From: Nanobdellota archaeon
GTDB taxonomy: Archaea > Nanobdellota > Nanobdellia > Parvarchaeales > Parvarchaeaceae
Direction of reading: 5' to 3'
Assembly (NCBI GenBank): GCA_021836125.1
Contig: JAKBJF010000003.1
Span: forward strand, 1-35,611
Length of the DNA stretch: 35,611 bases
Positions 6,833 to 15,049 of this stretch are shown here, piece after piece. Numbering within the stretch: the first letter of the stretch is position 1; every line of letters begins with the position of its first letter. The position numbers and the translations under genes are program-made. Under the pieces are notes generated by a model. The model was not told the DNA's origin. It did not search any database and saw only the letters and a program-made list of their open reading frames with translations.

Positions 6833-7138
6833 ATGATACGAGATTTCGGTTGCGATATGCGCGGCATGCTGTCGTTTCAGATAATGTGGCTTCTATCAAA
6901 ACGGGAAATGAACGGCGAAGAACTGGCAGAAGAAATAGAAAAAAGACGCGGCGAAAAACCTAAACCAGGCACGTTGTATCCGGCACTTAAACAATTAAAC
7001 GAAAGATTATTGGTCGAAGGCGACAAGGAAGGCAGGGCAATCATATATTCTTTGACAATAAAAGGGGAAGAATCTCTTGAAGACGCCATGGAATATTTTG
7101 TTTCTTGTTTTGGTGAAATCTTCAGAGATGAAGAATAA
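6833..7138 (+). CDS. PadR-family transcriptional regulator
   Basis: 101 residues with the compact winged-helix PadR fold: an N-terminal helix (GMLSFQIMWLLSKREMNG), the recognition-helix region EKPKPGTLYPALKQLNERL, the wing with GRAIIYSLTIKGEESL, and a short C-terminal helix for dimerisation. PadR proteins bind palindromes at their own promoter and are released by small ligands; no ligand can be inferred here. The gene is divergent from htrA, and two copies of a 16-bp palindrome lie between them, one covering the probable padR start site, which indicates autoregulation. Transcription is probably leaderless. Confidence 0.92.
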   Translation: MIRDFGCDMRGMLSFQIMWLLSKREMNGEELAEEIEKRRGEKPKPGTLYPALKQLNERLLVEGDKEGRAIIYSLTIKGEESLEDAMEYFVSCFGEIFRDEE

Positions 7139-7218
7139 GCAGTTAATTCTGAGCTCTTATTATGCTTGGATACTGATAAATAGCAGATGCAATCTAAACT
7201 CTTTATAAAAAATACAGT

Positions 7219-7806
7219 ATGAGTAAGATAATATTAGTAAGACACGGCCAAAGCGAAGGAAATGTAAAAAACATACTTAGTCATGATCCTGACAAATTTC
7301 CGCTCACTGCTAAGGGAGTAGAACAAGCACTTCATGCGGCAGAAGAGCTAGCAGCAACGGGTATAGTACCAGCGCTGTTTTCAAGTAATATATTACGGGC
7401 ACATCAGACAGCTAAGATTATAGGCAGTCGATTTGGGGTTGAACCAATAATAGATGAAAGATTAGCTGAGAGATATATGGGCGAGTTTAATAATAAGCCT
7501 ATATCGCCAGTGCCTGGGTGGCATAGAAAACTGCTGACTTCTGGAGATTTACATGGTTTTGAATCGTGGAACGACATAACTAAAAGAGTGAGGGAATTCA
7601 TAGAATCCAACAAAAACAGGGATTTAATTGTCGCGGTTTCGCACGGGGACACTATAAAGGCGTTTATGTCGGAGACACTACAGTGTGACGAGTTTCCGGT
7701 GTTAGGTATCCGAGTTCACAATGCAAGCTTCACGGTGATTGATACTGTAAAAAAACACGTTCTGCTTGTATCTTCGCTTTCTCTCCCGAAGGAAGCCTTT
7801 GAATAA
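7219..7806 (+). CDS. Histidine phosphatase superfamily (phosphoglycerate mutase-like) protein
   Basis: 195 residues. The catalytic motif is L-V-R-H-G-Q-S at residues 6-12 with the phosphorylated H9; the second histidine is H142 in VSHGDTIKAF; R60 and E84 complete the phosphate pocket. The superfamily covers cofactor-dependent phosphoglycerate mutases, SixA, CobC and broad phosphatases. At 195 residues, and because a separate ApgM-type mutase is encoded at 28317, a general or specialised phosphatase is more likely than glycolytic mutase. TATA-like TTATAAAA at 7203-7210 is rather close to the ATG, so the exact promoter is unsure. The next gene starts 34 bp downstream on the same strand. Confidence 0.9.
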   Translation: MSKIILVRHGQSEGNVKNILSHDPDKFPLTAKGVEQALHAAEELAATGIVPALFSSNILRAHQTAKIIGSRFGVEPIIDERLAERYMGEFNNKPISPVPGWHRKLLTSGDLHGFESWNDITKRVREFIESNKNRDLIVAVSHGDTIKAFMSETLQCDEFPVLGIRVHNASFTVIDTVKKHVLLVSSLSLPKEAFE

Positions 7807-7840
7807 AGGATAAATAGAAGCTTATATCTTTGTAAAAGAT

Positions 7841-8521
7841 ATGGCCAGAAAGACTCTTGAAGACGTTGTTAATGGGCTTGCAGACACTTACAATCTTTCT
7901 AGCTATGAGCATCTAAATCTTTATCTCGTAGTCGAGGGCATCATGCCTGCTGCTTATATAAATTTCCATATAAAAGAAGAAAGAAGCAAAACTTCATCAA
8001 GAATAAATGATTTTAATATTGATTCAATCAAAAGCGAAAGAGAAAAAATAAAACGTACTCTTAGGCATAAACTAGGCTTAAACACAAGATTTGCCGGTCT
8101 GTCTTTAAACGATTATTTCTGCATGGGCCACAAAGAGATATACACGTCAGTGGATTTTAGCGTAAGCAGGGACAGTTATAAAAATAAGGAGCACATGTAC
8201 GCTGAAGACGATTATAAATTCGGGATTGCAAGCGGATTTCCATTACCTGCGGTTTTAAGATATTCATATCCTGGTGATCAAAGTCATTGGTACTGGTACG
8301 AAGTAAGAGACATACGATACGATGCTCTCAAAAAAAATCCCGAGAAGCACATTGAGCAGGCGTACCTTCTATGGGTACCGGAAGGCATCGATAGAGAAAG
8401 TGGGGACATAGCACCGACAAGCAGACAAAAATGCATCGAAATAATGAATTTCGTCAGAAAAAACAATCCTAAACTCGCAAAAAAAATGGAAGACGAATTT
8501 TTGTCGGATCTAAAAGATTAA
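7841..8521 (+). CDS. Unrecognised 226-residue protein
   Basis: I do not recognise a family. The protein is soluble and has no signal peptide or membrane helix. Visible points are an N-terminal helical part (MARKTLEDVVNGLADTY), a basic stretch around residues 60-80 with many R and K, a tyrosine/tryptophan-rich patch at about 147-157 (SHWYWYEVRDIRYD), and a charged helical C terminus. The start is the only reasonable ATG; TATA-like TTATAT at 7822-7827 precedes it by about 17-20 nt. It ends 10 bp before the convergent EamA gene. Confidence 0.75.
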   Translation: MARKTLEDVVNGLADTYNLSSYEHLNLYLVVEGIMPAAYINFHIKEERSKTSSRINDFNIDSIKSEREKIKRTLRHKLGLNTRFAGLSLNDYFCMGHKEIYTSVDFSVSRDSYKNKEHMYAEDDYKFGIASGFPLPAVLRYSYPGDQSHWYWYEVRDIRYDALKKNPEKHIEQAYLLWVPEGIDRESGDIAPTSRQKCIEIMNFVRKNNPKLAKKMEDEFLSDLKD

Positions 8522-8531
8522 TTATACAAAG

Positions 8532-9398
8532 CTAGACCGCGCTCAGTACTATAGTACTAATTATTAGTATAATGAAACCGAATATCTGATGCTTTTTGAA
8601 TCGCTCTTTATACATTAGATAACCTGCAAGGACTACCAGCGCCGGTTCAACAGCGGCTATGGTTGAGCCCAACGCCAACACGCCGAAGGAAGCAAGGAAG
8701 AGCAGTGAAAATGACCCTGTTGCGTTGAAAACGCCCGTAAATGCGTTTATCACCAAAGTCTTAAGTCCTATGTTACGAAAACTTCTCCTACTGAAGCTTT
8801 TGGTTTTTTCCGGGTAAAATTTAAGGTACATGCCTAGCAAAGGTATAGCTATTGCCCTGTTTACCAATAATGGGAACAAAAGATTGCCAGAAGCCTGCTC
8901 TGCAAAGACCAAAAACATGAAATTTACGCCAAAAAGACACATAGATAATGCTGCTGGCAAATATCCTCTGTTGAATCTGAAGTTCTCCTTGGTCGTGACA
9001 AGAAATGCGCCGATGAAAACGCCTACAAATGCCACGAGCGTTATCGTAGCCAGACTCTCACCTAGAACGGTTATTGAAAATATCGCTATCAATATGTACT
9101 CTATTCCTACCAATGATATGCTATTGGATACTTGTTGCTTTTCAAGAGACTTGTAAAGAAGGAGATAAGCGACGCTGTATATAGCTCCGGATCCTACAGC
9201 TATAAGTGCAGCAAAAACGTTCACGTTTACCCCACCGACGAACAGGGCAATCAGACCGAAAGTTACAAAACTGAAACAGAACATTATAAATGTCGTTCTC
9301 TTACTGCCTATCTGGGATGAAACCTTCTTAGCAAGAAGATCAGAAGCTGCGAAGGACAGCATCACGAAAAATGCGATCGCCAGTCCAAGATTAAACAT
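8532..9398 (-). CDS. EamA/DMT-family membrane transporter
   Basis: 288 residues with about ten hydrophobic helices in two repeats, the classic EamA (drug/metabolite transporter) layout. Repeat one ends in the SISLVGIEYILIAIFSITVLGES segment and repeat two in the matching STIAAVEPALVVLAGYLMYKE segment; the proline/glutamate after helix 8-9 and the closing 'E' are typical. Substrates of the family are metabolites, amino acids or sugars and cannot be predicted here. It lies 60 bp downstream of PGK on the same strand, but a TATA-like TTTATAAAT at 9426-9434 fits its own promoter about 30 nt before the ATG. Confidence 0.88.
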   Translation of the reverse strand: MFNLGLAIAFFVMLSFAASDLLAKKVSSQIGSKRTTFIMFCFSFVTFGLIALFVGGVNVNVFAALIAVGSGAIYSVAYLLLYKSLEKQQVSNSISLVGIEYILIAIFSITVLGESLATITLVAFVGVFIGAFLVTTKENFRFNRGYLPAALSMCLFGVNFMFLVFAEQASGNLLFPLLVNRAIAIPLLGMYLKFYPEKTKSFSRRSFRNIGLKTLVINAFTGVFNATGSFSLLFLASFGVLALGSTIAAVEPALVVLAGYLMYKERFKKHQIFGFIILIISTIVLSAV

Positions 9399-9458
9399 AA
9401 TGTCTAATAGATATCACTTTTGCGATTTATAAAGTTCCGGAAAATTCTCGGTAAATAA

Positions 9459-10622
9459 TCATTGTACTACTAGATTTTTAATTCCTGGAAGTTCCTTTCC
9501 TTCCAGAGCCTCAAGAAAAGCTCCTCCTCCTGTAGATATGTAACTAAAGCAGTCGCTTAAGCCGTTGTTTTCAACAAATGCTGCCGTATCTCCACCACAG
9601 GCAACTTTAATGCCGTCTACGGATTTTATCGCTTTACAAACGGCGATTGTACCGGCCTTAAATCGTTCATCCTCTGCCAAACCCAACGGACCGTTAAAAA
9701 CTACCGTCTTCGCTTTCCTTATTGTATCCGAGAAGCGTGTCGCACTCTTTGCGCCTATGTCAAATATTGCATTTTCTAGTTTAAGTTCCGAAACGTCTTC
9801 TGTTGACGCTTTTTCACCGTACTTTCCCAATACCACAACATCCTCAGGTAGCAGTATCTTGTTTAGCCTGTCTTTTTTGAGTATCTCGTTTGCTATTTCA
9901 ACGGAATCGAATTTGGAACTGCCTATTTCGAAACCTTTCGCCTTCAAAAATGAATTCGCAAGTGCGCCTCCGAGTATCACCGTATCCGCAACTTCTATAA
10001 ATTTTTCTATAAGTGCGGTTTTATCGGATACTTTCGAGCCGCCCAATACGACGACGTACGGTCTTTTGATATCCCTTAACAACGAGTGCAGGAAGTTCAG
10101 TTCTTTTTCCATCAGGAAGCCAGCATATGATGGAAGATGATCGGATATACCTGTGGTAGAACTGTGTGCACGATGTGCAGTACCAAAGGCATCCGAAACG
10201 AAAATGTCACCCAAATTTGACAAAAGTTTAGAAAGTTCTGAGTCGTTTTTTTCTTCTCCTTCGTGAAATCTTATATTTTCCAATAATGCTATTTCCCTAG
10301 ATCCAAGCTGTGCTATTTTTTCCGATGTTTTTTCATTTATTTCATCTATAAGTATGACTCTAACGCCTAACAGCTTTGACAGTTCGTCAGCTACGGGTCT
10401 TAAAGAAAGGCTATCATCCCTGCCTTTCGGTCTACCGAGATGGGATAGTAGCGTTATTTTTGCACCTTTACTAAGGAGGTGCCGTATTGTAGGAACGGCT
10501 TCCCTTATACGCCTGTCGTTTGTGACCTTACCGTTGGTTATTGGAACATTAAAGTCTACTCTGAGCACGACGCGTTTATTTGTTAGGTCTGCATCCTTTA
10601 AAGTTCTTAGAGGAAACTGCAT
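9459..10622 (-). CDS. pgk: Phosphoglycerate kinase
   Basis: 387 residues, normal for the family. It interconverts 1,3-bisphosphoglycerate + ADP and 3-phosphoglycerate + ATP. The N-terminal domain shows RVDFNVP, the substrate-binding arginines in DRRIREA, LLSHLGRPKG and NIRFHEGEEKN; the hinge and nucleotide domain show VVLGGSKVSDK, VFNGPLG and GGGAFLEALEGKELPG. All key residues appear present. Its ATG follows the GAPDH stop by a single base, so the pair is cotranscribed and coupled, matching consecutive steps of the pathway. Confidence 0.97.
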   Translation of the reverse strand: MQFPLRTLKDADLTNKRVVLRVDFNVPITNGKVTNDRRIREAVPTIRHLLSKGAKITLLSHLGRPKGRDDSLSLRPVADELSKLLGVRVILIDEINEKTSEKIAQLGSREIALLENIRFHEGEEKNDSELSKLLSNLGDIFVSDAFGTAHRAHSSTTGISDHLPSYAGFLMEKELNFLHSLLRDIKRPYVVVLGGSKVSDKTALIEKFIEVADTVILGGALANSFLKAKGFEIGSSKFDSVEIANEILKKDRLNKILLPEDVVVLGKYGEKASTEDVSELKLENAIFDIGAKSATRFSDTIRKAKTVVFNGPLGLAEDERFKAGTIAVCKAIKSVDGIKVACGGDTAAFVENNGLSDCFSYISTGGGAFLEALEGKELPGIKNLVVQ

Positions 10623-10623
10623 A

Positions 10624-11640
10624 TTAACCCAAAAGGCTCTGATTAGTAATATCTATCGATTTTTGCGGGTCTGTTTCCAGCTTCAACATCGCCCTTACTG
10701 CATCTATGTTTTCAGGTACTACTATAGATTCCTGATGCACTGCCTGCATATAATGTACCTCATTGTCTTTAACATATACGGAATCTGACCACACTACCAC
10801 TTCCGGCATGTCGTTTCTTGGTCTTTTAAGATCTTTGGCAAATTCTAGTATGGATGCTGTAGAGTCTATTCCCGTGCTAGAATCCACCAGTCTTATGCGC
10901 TTTGATTTACTGAGTGCGCTCAATATATTATCCTTTGTTGAAGCACGTTCAAGCTGTGCGCTTACTACATGCACGTGCATAAGCGTAGTTGGTGCTATGA
11001 CTGCAGAAGTAAATATATCCAGGCCTTTTAGTATAGTGCGTACGTCTTCCGCATGATGTGAGGGGAGCTTAGCAGGATTAGGGACAAGCGAATTTATTGG
11101 TCCTTTTTTTATTTCGTTTGGATCGGCTGCGCGCCTAACTATCACTGCATTTACTTTTTTTAGTCCAACTTCTTCGTTTATTCTACTTAGCGTCCTGCAA
11201 AGTCCAGTCGTATTACAGGATACGACGCGCACAAAATCCTTGCCTAATGAGTCGGCGTAGTTTACTTCTGAGACAAATGACGTTTGCGCTATATCAGGTT
11301 TTTCACCGCCCTGGAACACGGCTTTTATGCCTACTTTCTGATAAAGCTGCTTGTTCTTTGCACCAGTGCCTTCCGGAGTGCAGTCTATAATGACATCTGA
11401 TTCGGCGAGCATGTCCTTCAATAATCCAGATGTACTTATCCCGCTGGATTTCATTGCTGCATCTGCTTCCTGCGTCACAGCATACAGACGTATGCCATGT
11501 TCAGTTATAAATGATGATTCGAAATCCGCGCGTACTTTTGAAACTCCTGTAAGTTTTAAATCCGGTTGAAGACGTATGGCGTCAACTACACGTTTTCCTA
11601 TGGTACCATAGCCAACTACTCCTACCCTTGTCTGATTCAT
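10624..11640 (-). CDS. gap: Glyceraldehyde-3-phosphate dehydrogenase, archaeal type II
   Basis: 338 residues of the archaeal phosphorylating GAPDH class: N-terminal Rossmann motif VGVVGYGTIGKRV, IDCTPEGTG, the catalytic cysteine C142 in VSCNTTGLCR, and the PSHHAEDVRT region. It converts glyceraldehyde 3-phosphate with NAD(P)+ and phosphate to 1,3-bisphosphoglycerate, the substrate of PGK encoded one base downstream. A Shine-Dalgarno GGAGGGG at 11645-11651 and a TATA-like TTTTATAC near 11679-11686 suggest an mRNA with a short leader, one of the few here. Confidence 0.97.
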   Translation of the reverse strand: MNQTRVGVVGYGTIGKRVVDAIRLQPDLKLTGVSKVRADFESSFITEHGIRLYAVTQEADAAMKSSGISTSGLLKDMLAESDVIIDCTPEGTGAKNKQLYQKVGIKAVFQGGEKPDIAQTSFVSEVNYADSLGKDFVRVVSCNTTGLCRTLSRINEEVGLKKVNAVIVRRAADPNEIKKGPINSLVPNPAKLPSHHAEDVRTILKGLDIFTSAVIAPTTLMHVHVVSAQLERASTKDNILSALSKSKRIRLVDSSTGIDSTASILEFAKDLKRPRNDMPEVVVWSDSVYVKDNEVHYMQAVHQESIVVPENIDAVRAMLKLETDPQKSIDITNQSLLG

Positions 11641-11644
11641 AGCG

Positions 11645-11651
11645 CCCCTCC
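11645..11651 (-). promoter_or_regulatory. Shine-Dalgarno site of gap
   Basis: GGAGGGG on the minus strand, four bases from the ATG at 11640. Confidence 0.6.
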
Positions 11652-12041
11652 TGATAAATAGACTTAGAAAAAGACTCGTATAAAAGGTTTAATTATGAAT
11701 ACGGGTCGAAAAGTAATACCCGCTTTTTTCGTGTTTCCTAACTTCGTAAATACGTAAGAATGTACGGATTATAGCTAGTTCGATATATACGCGTGCACAT
11801 ATCGTTATGCGTGCAGTTTATATGGCTTGAATTATCCTAAATTAAAAGGGGGGATAGTACTAAGTACCGAAAAGTGTACGCTCACTTTGTAGTTAAAACT
11901 AATTCGATCCAAAAGCTATTTACTTGTATCTACAAGTATTATCTAGATATAGCAAACTGTTAAGGATACTGACGCTAACATCTATAAAGCCACGAAATAA
12001 CTGTATAATACTTAAATACGTCTATCGTTGTAATAACAAAT
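11652..12041. other. Long intergenic region, mostly unassigned
   Basis: About 390 bp between divergent gap and the 12042 gene. It contains the gap promoter at its left end, a short CGGGT/ACCCG hairpin with a T run (11702-11729), the 30-bp repeat copy A (11849-11878) preceded by TTTATATG at 11817-11824, and at its right end a TATA-like CTTAAATACG about 28 nt before the ATG at 12042. I found no convincing protein gene or known RNA in it. Confidence 0.5.
11849..11878 (+). repeat. 30-bp direct repeat, copy A
   Basis: Begins GGGGGATA, contains CTAAGTACC and ends AAAAGTGTA. It matches copy B at 12645 at 27 of 30 positions in the same orientation, 796 bp apart, with one unknown gene between them. 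Upstream of both copies is a TATATG segment. Here the end of the repeat forms a 6-bp hairpin with the following bases (AAAGTG/CACTTT); copy B lacks this hairpin. Confidence 0.75.
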
Positions 12042-12575
12042 ATGAGCAACTGCAAAATATTAACAGATAATGACCTTGATAAAATCGTAGACAGAAACGG
12101 GCTTCACTTAGATATTAAGATAAGACCTCTAGTTGCTGCTGTAAATCTGTATAACTCAACTACTGCCTCATGCGAAGGACACGACGATCGAGCCAACCCA
12201 TTTCCATGGGTCGAGCTCCGCGATGAAAAAGGGGATTTTTCAGAAATTATAGAAAGATTAAAAGAATGGAATGCCGGTAGAGAAGTTAAATGGCATTTAG
12301 TCAGTATCGGCGCCGGACTTTATGGGCATATCCAAAAAGAACTTAAGCCGGCTCTTAGCGAGAAATATCTATTAAAATTTAAGAACTATACGAAATGGAA
12401 TGAGAGCTCAGAGTACTGCAAGAAACACCATATATCTTATTCTCCTTTGGATGTCGCACCGGAAGAATTATTAAGAGATTGCCGTTTAGATATTTCTTTA
12501 ACAGAGCTACAGGAAGAGATTAACTCCCTGGCTGATTTTTTAAAGTCTAGAAGTATTTTAGAAAGTTTATTATAA
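12042..12575 (+). CDS. Unrecognised 177-residue protein bracketed by direct repeats
   Basis: No family recognised with confidence. The protein is soluble. An STTASCEGHDD segment at about residues 40-50 followed by PFPWVEL, with several other cysteines and histidines (SEYCKKHHISY near residue 127), could bind a metal or a nucleophile-dependent substrate, but that is a guess. The C terminus is a charged helix rich in leucine and glutamate. A TATA-like box about 28 nt upstream fits leaderless transcription. The gene lies between two copies of a 30-bp repeat and next to a run of tRNA genes, a setting compatible with an acquired gene, though there is no integrase or transposase nearby. Confidence 0.75.
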   Translation: MSNCKILTDNDLDKIVDRNGLHLDIKIRPLVAAVNLYNSTTASCEGHDDRANPFPWVELRDEKGDFSEIIERLKEWNAGREVKWHLVSIGAGLYGHIQKELKPALSEKYLLKFKNYTKWNESSEYCKKHHISYSPLDVAPEELLRDCRLDISLTELQEEINSLADFLKSRSILESLL

Positions 12576-12644
12576 ATTTTCTCTATTGCGCCTTCATTAG
12601 TGAAATTAAGGATGTCAGCGTGCTATATGCTGATTACTTCACTT

Positions 12645-12674
12645 GGGGGATAATGCTAAGTACCTAAAAGTGTA
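12645..12674 (+). repeat. 30-bp direct repeat, copy B
   Basis: Same orientation as copy A, differing at repeat positions 9, 11 and 21. It lies 70 bp after the stop of the 12042 gene and 120 bp before the tRNA-Lys gene. CTATATGC at 12623-12630 precedes it, as a TATATG segment precedes copy A. The 120 bp after it contain no gene I can support. Confidence 0.75.
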
Positions 12675-12794
12675 GGGGCAGTTACTCTTGCAGGAATAAA
12701 GCAAAGGTGTAACCTTTAGTTCGGCAATAACTCTAAATTAGTACAAGTTTTTAACTAAACATTTTAAACCTTAAAAATTTTCGAAAACTAAAAA

Positions 12795-12868
12795 TGGGCC
12801 CGACGGGATTTGAACCCGCAACAAGCTGGTTAAGAGCCAGCTGCTCTACCGAGTTGAGCTACGAGCCC
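12795..12868 (-). tRNA. tRNA-Lys (CUU)
   Basis: A full cloverleaf on the minus strand: acceptor GGGCTCG pairs with CGGGCCC (one G-U), discriminator A, T loop TTCAAAT, and anticodon stem GCTGG/CCAGC enclosing CTCTTAA with anticodon CTT. No intron and no encoded CCA. A T run follows the 3' end and may act as terminator. Confidence 0.95.
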
Positions 12869-12896
12869 GATTTTAATAATATCCTTTTGAGGTTTA

Positions 12897-13460
12897 TTAA
12901 GACTTCTTAACTTGTAGATACTTGTTGGATTGATAAAAACTTTCGACAGAAGATTTGTTCCACCAGCCCTCAAGCTCTGGTTTCTCTATTAATTCCTGTC
13001 TATGGAATGGAACCTGACCTGGTGAAAGTATCCTACTCAATGGATGCGTACCCAACCTGTCCCTTATCTGTATCGGTTCGCTTCCCTTGAATTTCGTTCC
13101 AAGCCGGGTTAATACTCGTCTTATCGCTATGTCCTGTATATGGGTCCTATTTGTTTCCTGTGCACCATAATCCAGTCCAGAAGTCATATTGGATATATCA
13201 TCGTCATATACATCAGATGCAGAAGAAACTAATTGCTCTAAAATACTCGGATTGTTCTTGAGGAAACTGAAATACGCGTCCTCATAAAGGGTGCTCACAG
13301 TATACTTATCAAAAAATTGACCTTCTATTTTCCATGCTATCCTCCAATTGTCCTTGCCATAAATTGAGTCGTACTGCGAGTATGTGTCATTTCTCTTGGC
13401 GCCGAAATAACCTGGTCTTCCTATGGTTTTCCATTCGCTTTTCGAATTTTCTAAATCCAT
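12897..13460 (-). CDS. Unrecognised protein of about 187 residues
   Basis: I cannot name a family. Conserved-looking parts are an N-terminal GRPGYFGAKR, then YGKDNWRIAWK, a DRLGTHPLSRILSPGQVPFHR segment and an aromatic C terminus with EGWWNKSSVESFYQSNKYL. The strong G, W, P and H pattern suggests a real, conserved soluble enzyme-like or binding protein. I chose the ATG at 13460; a TTG at 13484 would add eight residues, but an AT-rich box near 13490 is better spaced for the ATG. It sits between tRNA-Lys (same strand, 28 bp after its stop) and divergent tRNA-Val. Confidence 0.75.
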   Translation of the reverse strand: MDLENSKSEWKTIGRPGYFGAKRNDTYSQYDSIYGKDNWRIAWKIEGQFFDKYTVSTLYEDAYFSFLKNNPSILEQLVSSASDVYDDDISNMTSGLDYGAQETNRTHIQDIAIRRVLTRLGTKFKGSEPIQIRDRLGTHPLSRILSPGQVPFHRQELIEKPELEGWWNKSSVESFYQSNKYLQVKKS

Positions 13461-13516
13461 AATTTTTATATAATCGCATTGCAAAGATTAATAGGTTATT
13501 TGCGTATGTGCTTTAT

Positions 13517-13588
13517 GGGCCTATAGTCTAACGGCTATGACGCGTCCCTTACACGGATGAGATAGGAGTTCAACTCTCCTTAGGCCCA
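13517..13588 (+). tRNA. tRNA-Val (UAC)
   Basis: Acceptor GGGCCTA pairs perfectly with TAGGCCC, discriminator A. Anticodon stem CGTCC/GGATG encloses CTTACAC with anticodon TAC. The T arm GGAGTTCAACTCTCC is complete. No intron, no encoded CCA. Confidence 0.95.
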
Positions 13589-13626
13589 CTTTCGATAAAA
13601 CATAGGACTTTAGTGCAGCGATTTTT

Positions 13627-14181
13627 ATGTACGAATTCAAAATCAAAAATACTAGATTGATAATAAAATTAGGAGACATAACTGACGAAGAAACGGATGT
13701 GATAGTAAACGCCGCCAACAGCTCCCTTATGGGCGGCAGGGGTGTGGACGGTGCGATACACAAAAAGGGCGGGCCTTCCATACTCGCTGAGTGCATAGAG
13801 ATACGCAAGACTCTGCCGATGGGGCTCCCAACTGGCGAAGCCGTTATGACGAACTCTGGAATGCTAAAAGCAAAAAGAATCATACACACGGTTGGTCCCA
13901 TATGGAACGGTGGCTCGCACGGGGAACCAGAACTGCTAAAAAATACTTATTTCAATTCGTTGCTTATGGCCAAAAGAAACTCGTTAAAAACAATATCTTT
14001 TCCTTCGATAAGCACGGGCGCTTTTGGTTACCCGGTAAAGCTTGCGGCTCCAACGGCATTAAATGCAATTGCAGACTTTGTATACTCGGAAGACAGCATA
14101 GATACAATATTTTTGGTGCTTTTCCACGAAAGTGATCTATCCGAGTATGTAAACGCGGCTAAGAACCTATTCAAAAACTGA
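13627..14181 (+). CDS. Macro-domain ADP-ribose-binding/hydrolase protein
   Basis: 184 residues forming one macro domain of the MacroD/YmdB type: GDITDEETDVIVNAANSSL with the key N31, the glycine-rich GGRGVDGAIH loop with D41, the RIIHTVGP strand, and the ISTGAFGYPV phosphate-binding loop. Members remove ADP-ribose from proteins or deacetylate O-acetyl-ADP-ribose, and some act on nucleic acid ADP-ribosylation. No ADP-ribosyltransferase gene is nearby. It sits between tRNA-Val (38 bp upstream) and a convergent tRNA-Ser whose 3' end is one base past the stop codon. Confidence 0.93.
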   Translation: MYEFKIKNTRLIIKLGDITDEETDVIVNAANSSLMGGRGVDGAIHKKGGPSILAECIEIRKTLPMGLPTGEAVMTNSGMLKAKRIIHTVGPIWNGGSHGEPELLKNTYFNSLLMAKRNSLKTISFPSISTGAFGYPVKLAAPTALNAIADFVYSEDSIDTIFLVLFHESDLSEYVNAAKNLFKN

Positions 14182-14182
14182 G

Positions 14183-14267
14183 CGCTCAGGGTGGGATTTG
14201 AACCCACGCGAGATTTCTCTCATACGATCTCCAGTCGTACGCGTTTACCAGGTTTCGCTACCTGAGC
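14183..14267 (-). tRNA. tRNA-Ser (GGA)
   Basis: Class II tRNA with a long variable arm. Acceptor GCTCAGG pairs with CCTGAGC, discriminator G as expected for serine. Anticodon stem TACGA/TCGTA encloses CTGGAGA with anticodon GGA; variable arm GAGAGAAATCTC forms a stem; T arm GTGGGTTCAAATCCCAC. No intron, no encoded CCA. Confidence 0.95.
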
Positions 14268-14337
14268 ACTATTATTGATTTTATGATAGAAACAGACGTC
14301 GTTAAAATACTTTGCAATGTATCAAATGCGGTTAGAA

Positions 14338-14879
<542 letters not shown>

Positions 14880-15006
14880 TGCAGAGGGTGGGATTTGAAC
14901 CCACGAGGGCGCTGAGCCGCAGGATGTCTTACCTTGCATCGGTTTTGATACAAGACAGATAATGGGCTTAAGTCCTGTACGTTGGACCGGACTTCGCTAC
15001 CTCTGC
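14880..15006 (-). tRNA. tRNA-Leu (UAA) with intron
   Basis: Class II tRNA. Acceptor GCAGAGG pairs with CCTCTGC, discriminator A; T arm GTGGGTTCAAATCCCAC; long variable arm. The anticodon stem CAGGA/TCCTG encloses CTTAAG plus A, anticodon TAA, interrupted after position 37 by a 41-nt intron (14926-14966). A TATATC box lies about 25 nt upstream. Confidence 0.92.
14926..14966 (-). other. 41-nt archaeal tRNA intron at position 37/38
   Basis: The junctions form a bulge-helix-bulge motif: exon bases CTTA (32-35) pair with intron bases TAAG, flanked by 3-nt bulges AGC (cut AG^C) and ACA (cut AC^A). The intron interior has an 8-bp hairpin, CTTGTATC/GATGCAAG, with loop AAAACC. It would be removed by the tRNA splicing endonuclease. 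Confidence 0.85.
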
Positions 15007-15049
15007 TTATAGATTGATATATTTTGCCATTAATAATAGATTCTATCCT

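Noticed and set aside
7219-7806. Histidine phosphatase as the glycolytic phosphoglycerate mutase.
   Set aside because: An archaeal-type ApgM is encoded at 28317-29570, and this protein is short for a cofactor-dependent mutase.
11702-11729. Hairpin CGGGT/ACCCG followed by a T run, resembling a terminator.
   Set aside because: No plus-strand gene ends upstream of it, the stem is only 5 bp, and the loop is long.
11695-11757. 20-codon ORF starting MNTGRKV downstream of a TATA-like TATAAAAG.
   Set aside because: Too short, no ribosome site, box spacing too small, and nothing like a known peptide.
11849-11878. CTAAGTACC in the repeat is also found in a conserved 23S rRNA segment, suggesting an rRNA fragment.
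   Set aside because: Only about nine bases agree; the flanks do not follow the rRNA sequence, and copy B shows the same limits.
12576-12794. Search for box C/D guide RNAs in the intergenic gaps, prompted by the fibrillarin/Nop5 genes.
   Set aside because: I did not find a proper C box (RTGATGA) with a matching D box (CTGA) in this or other gaps.
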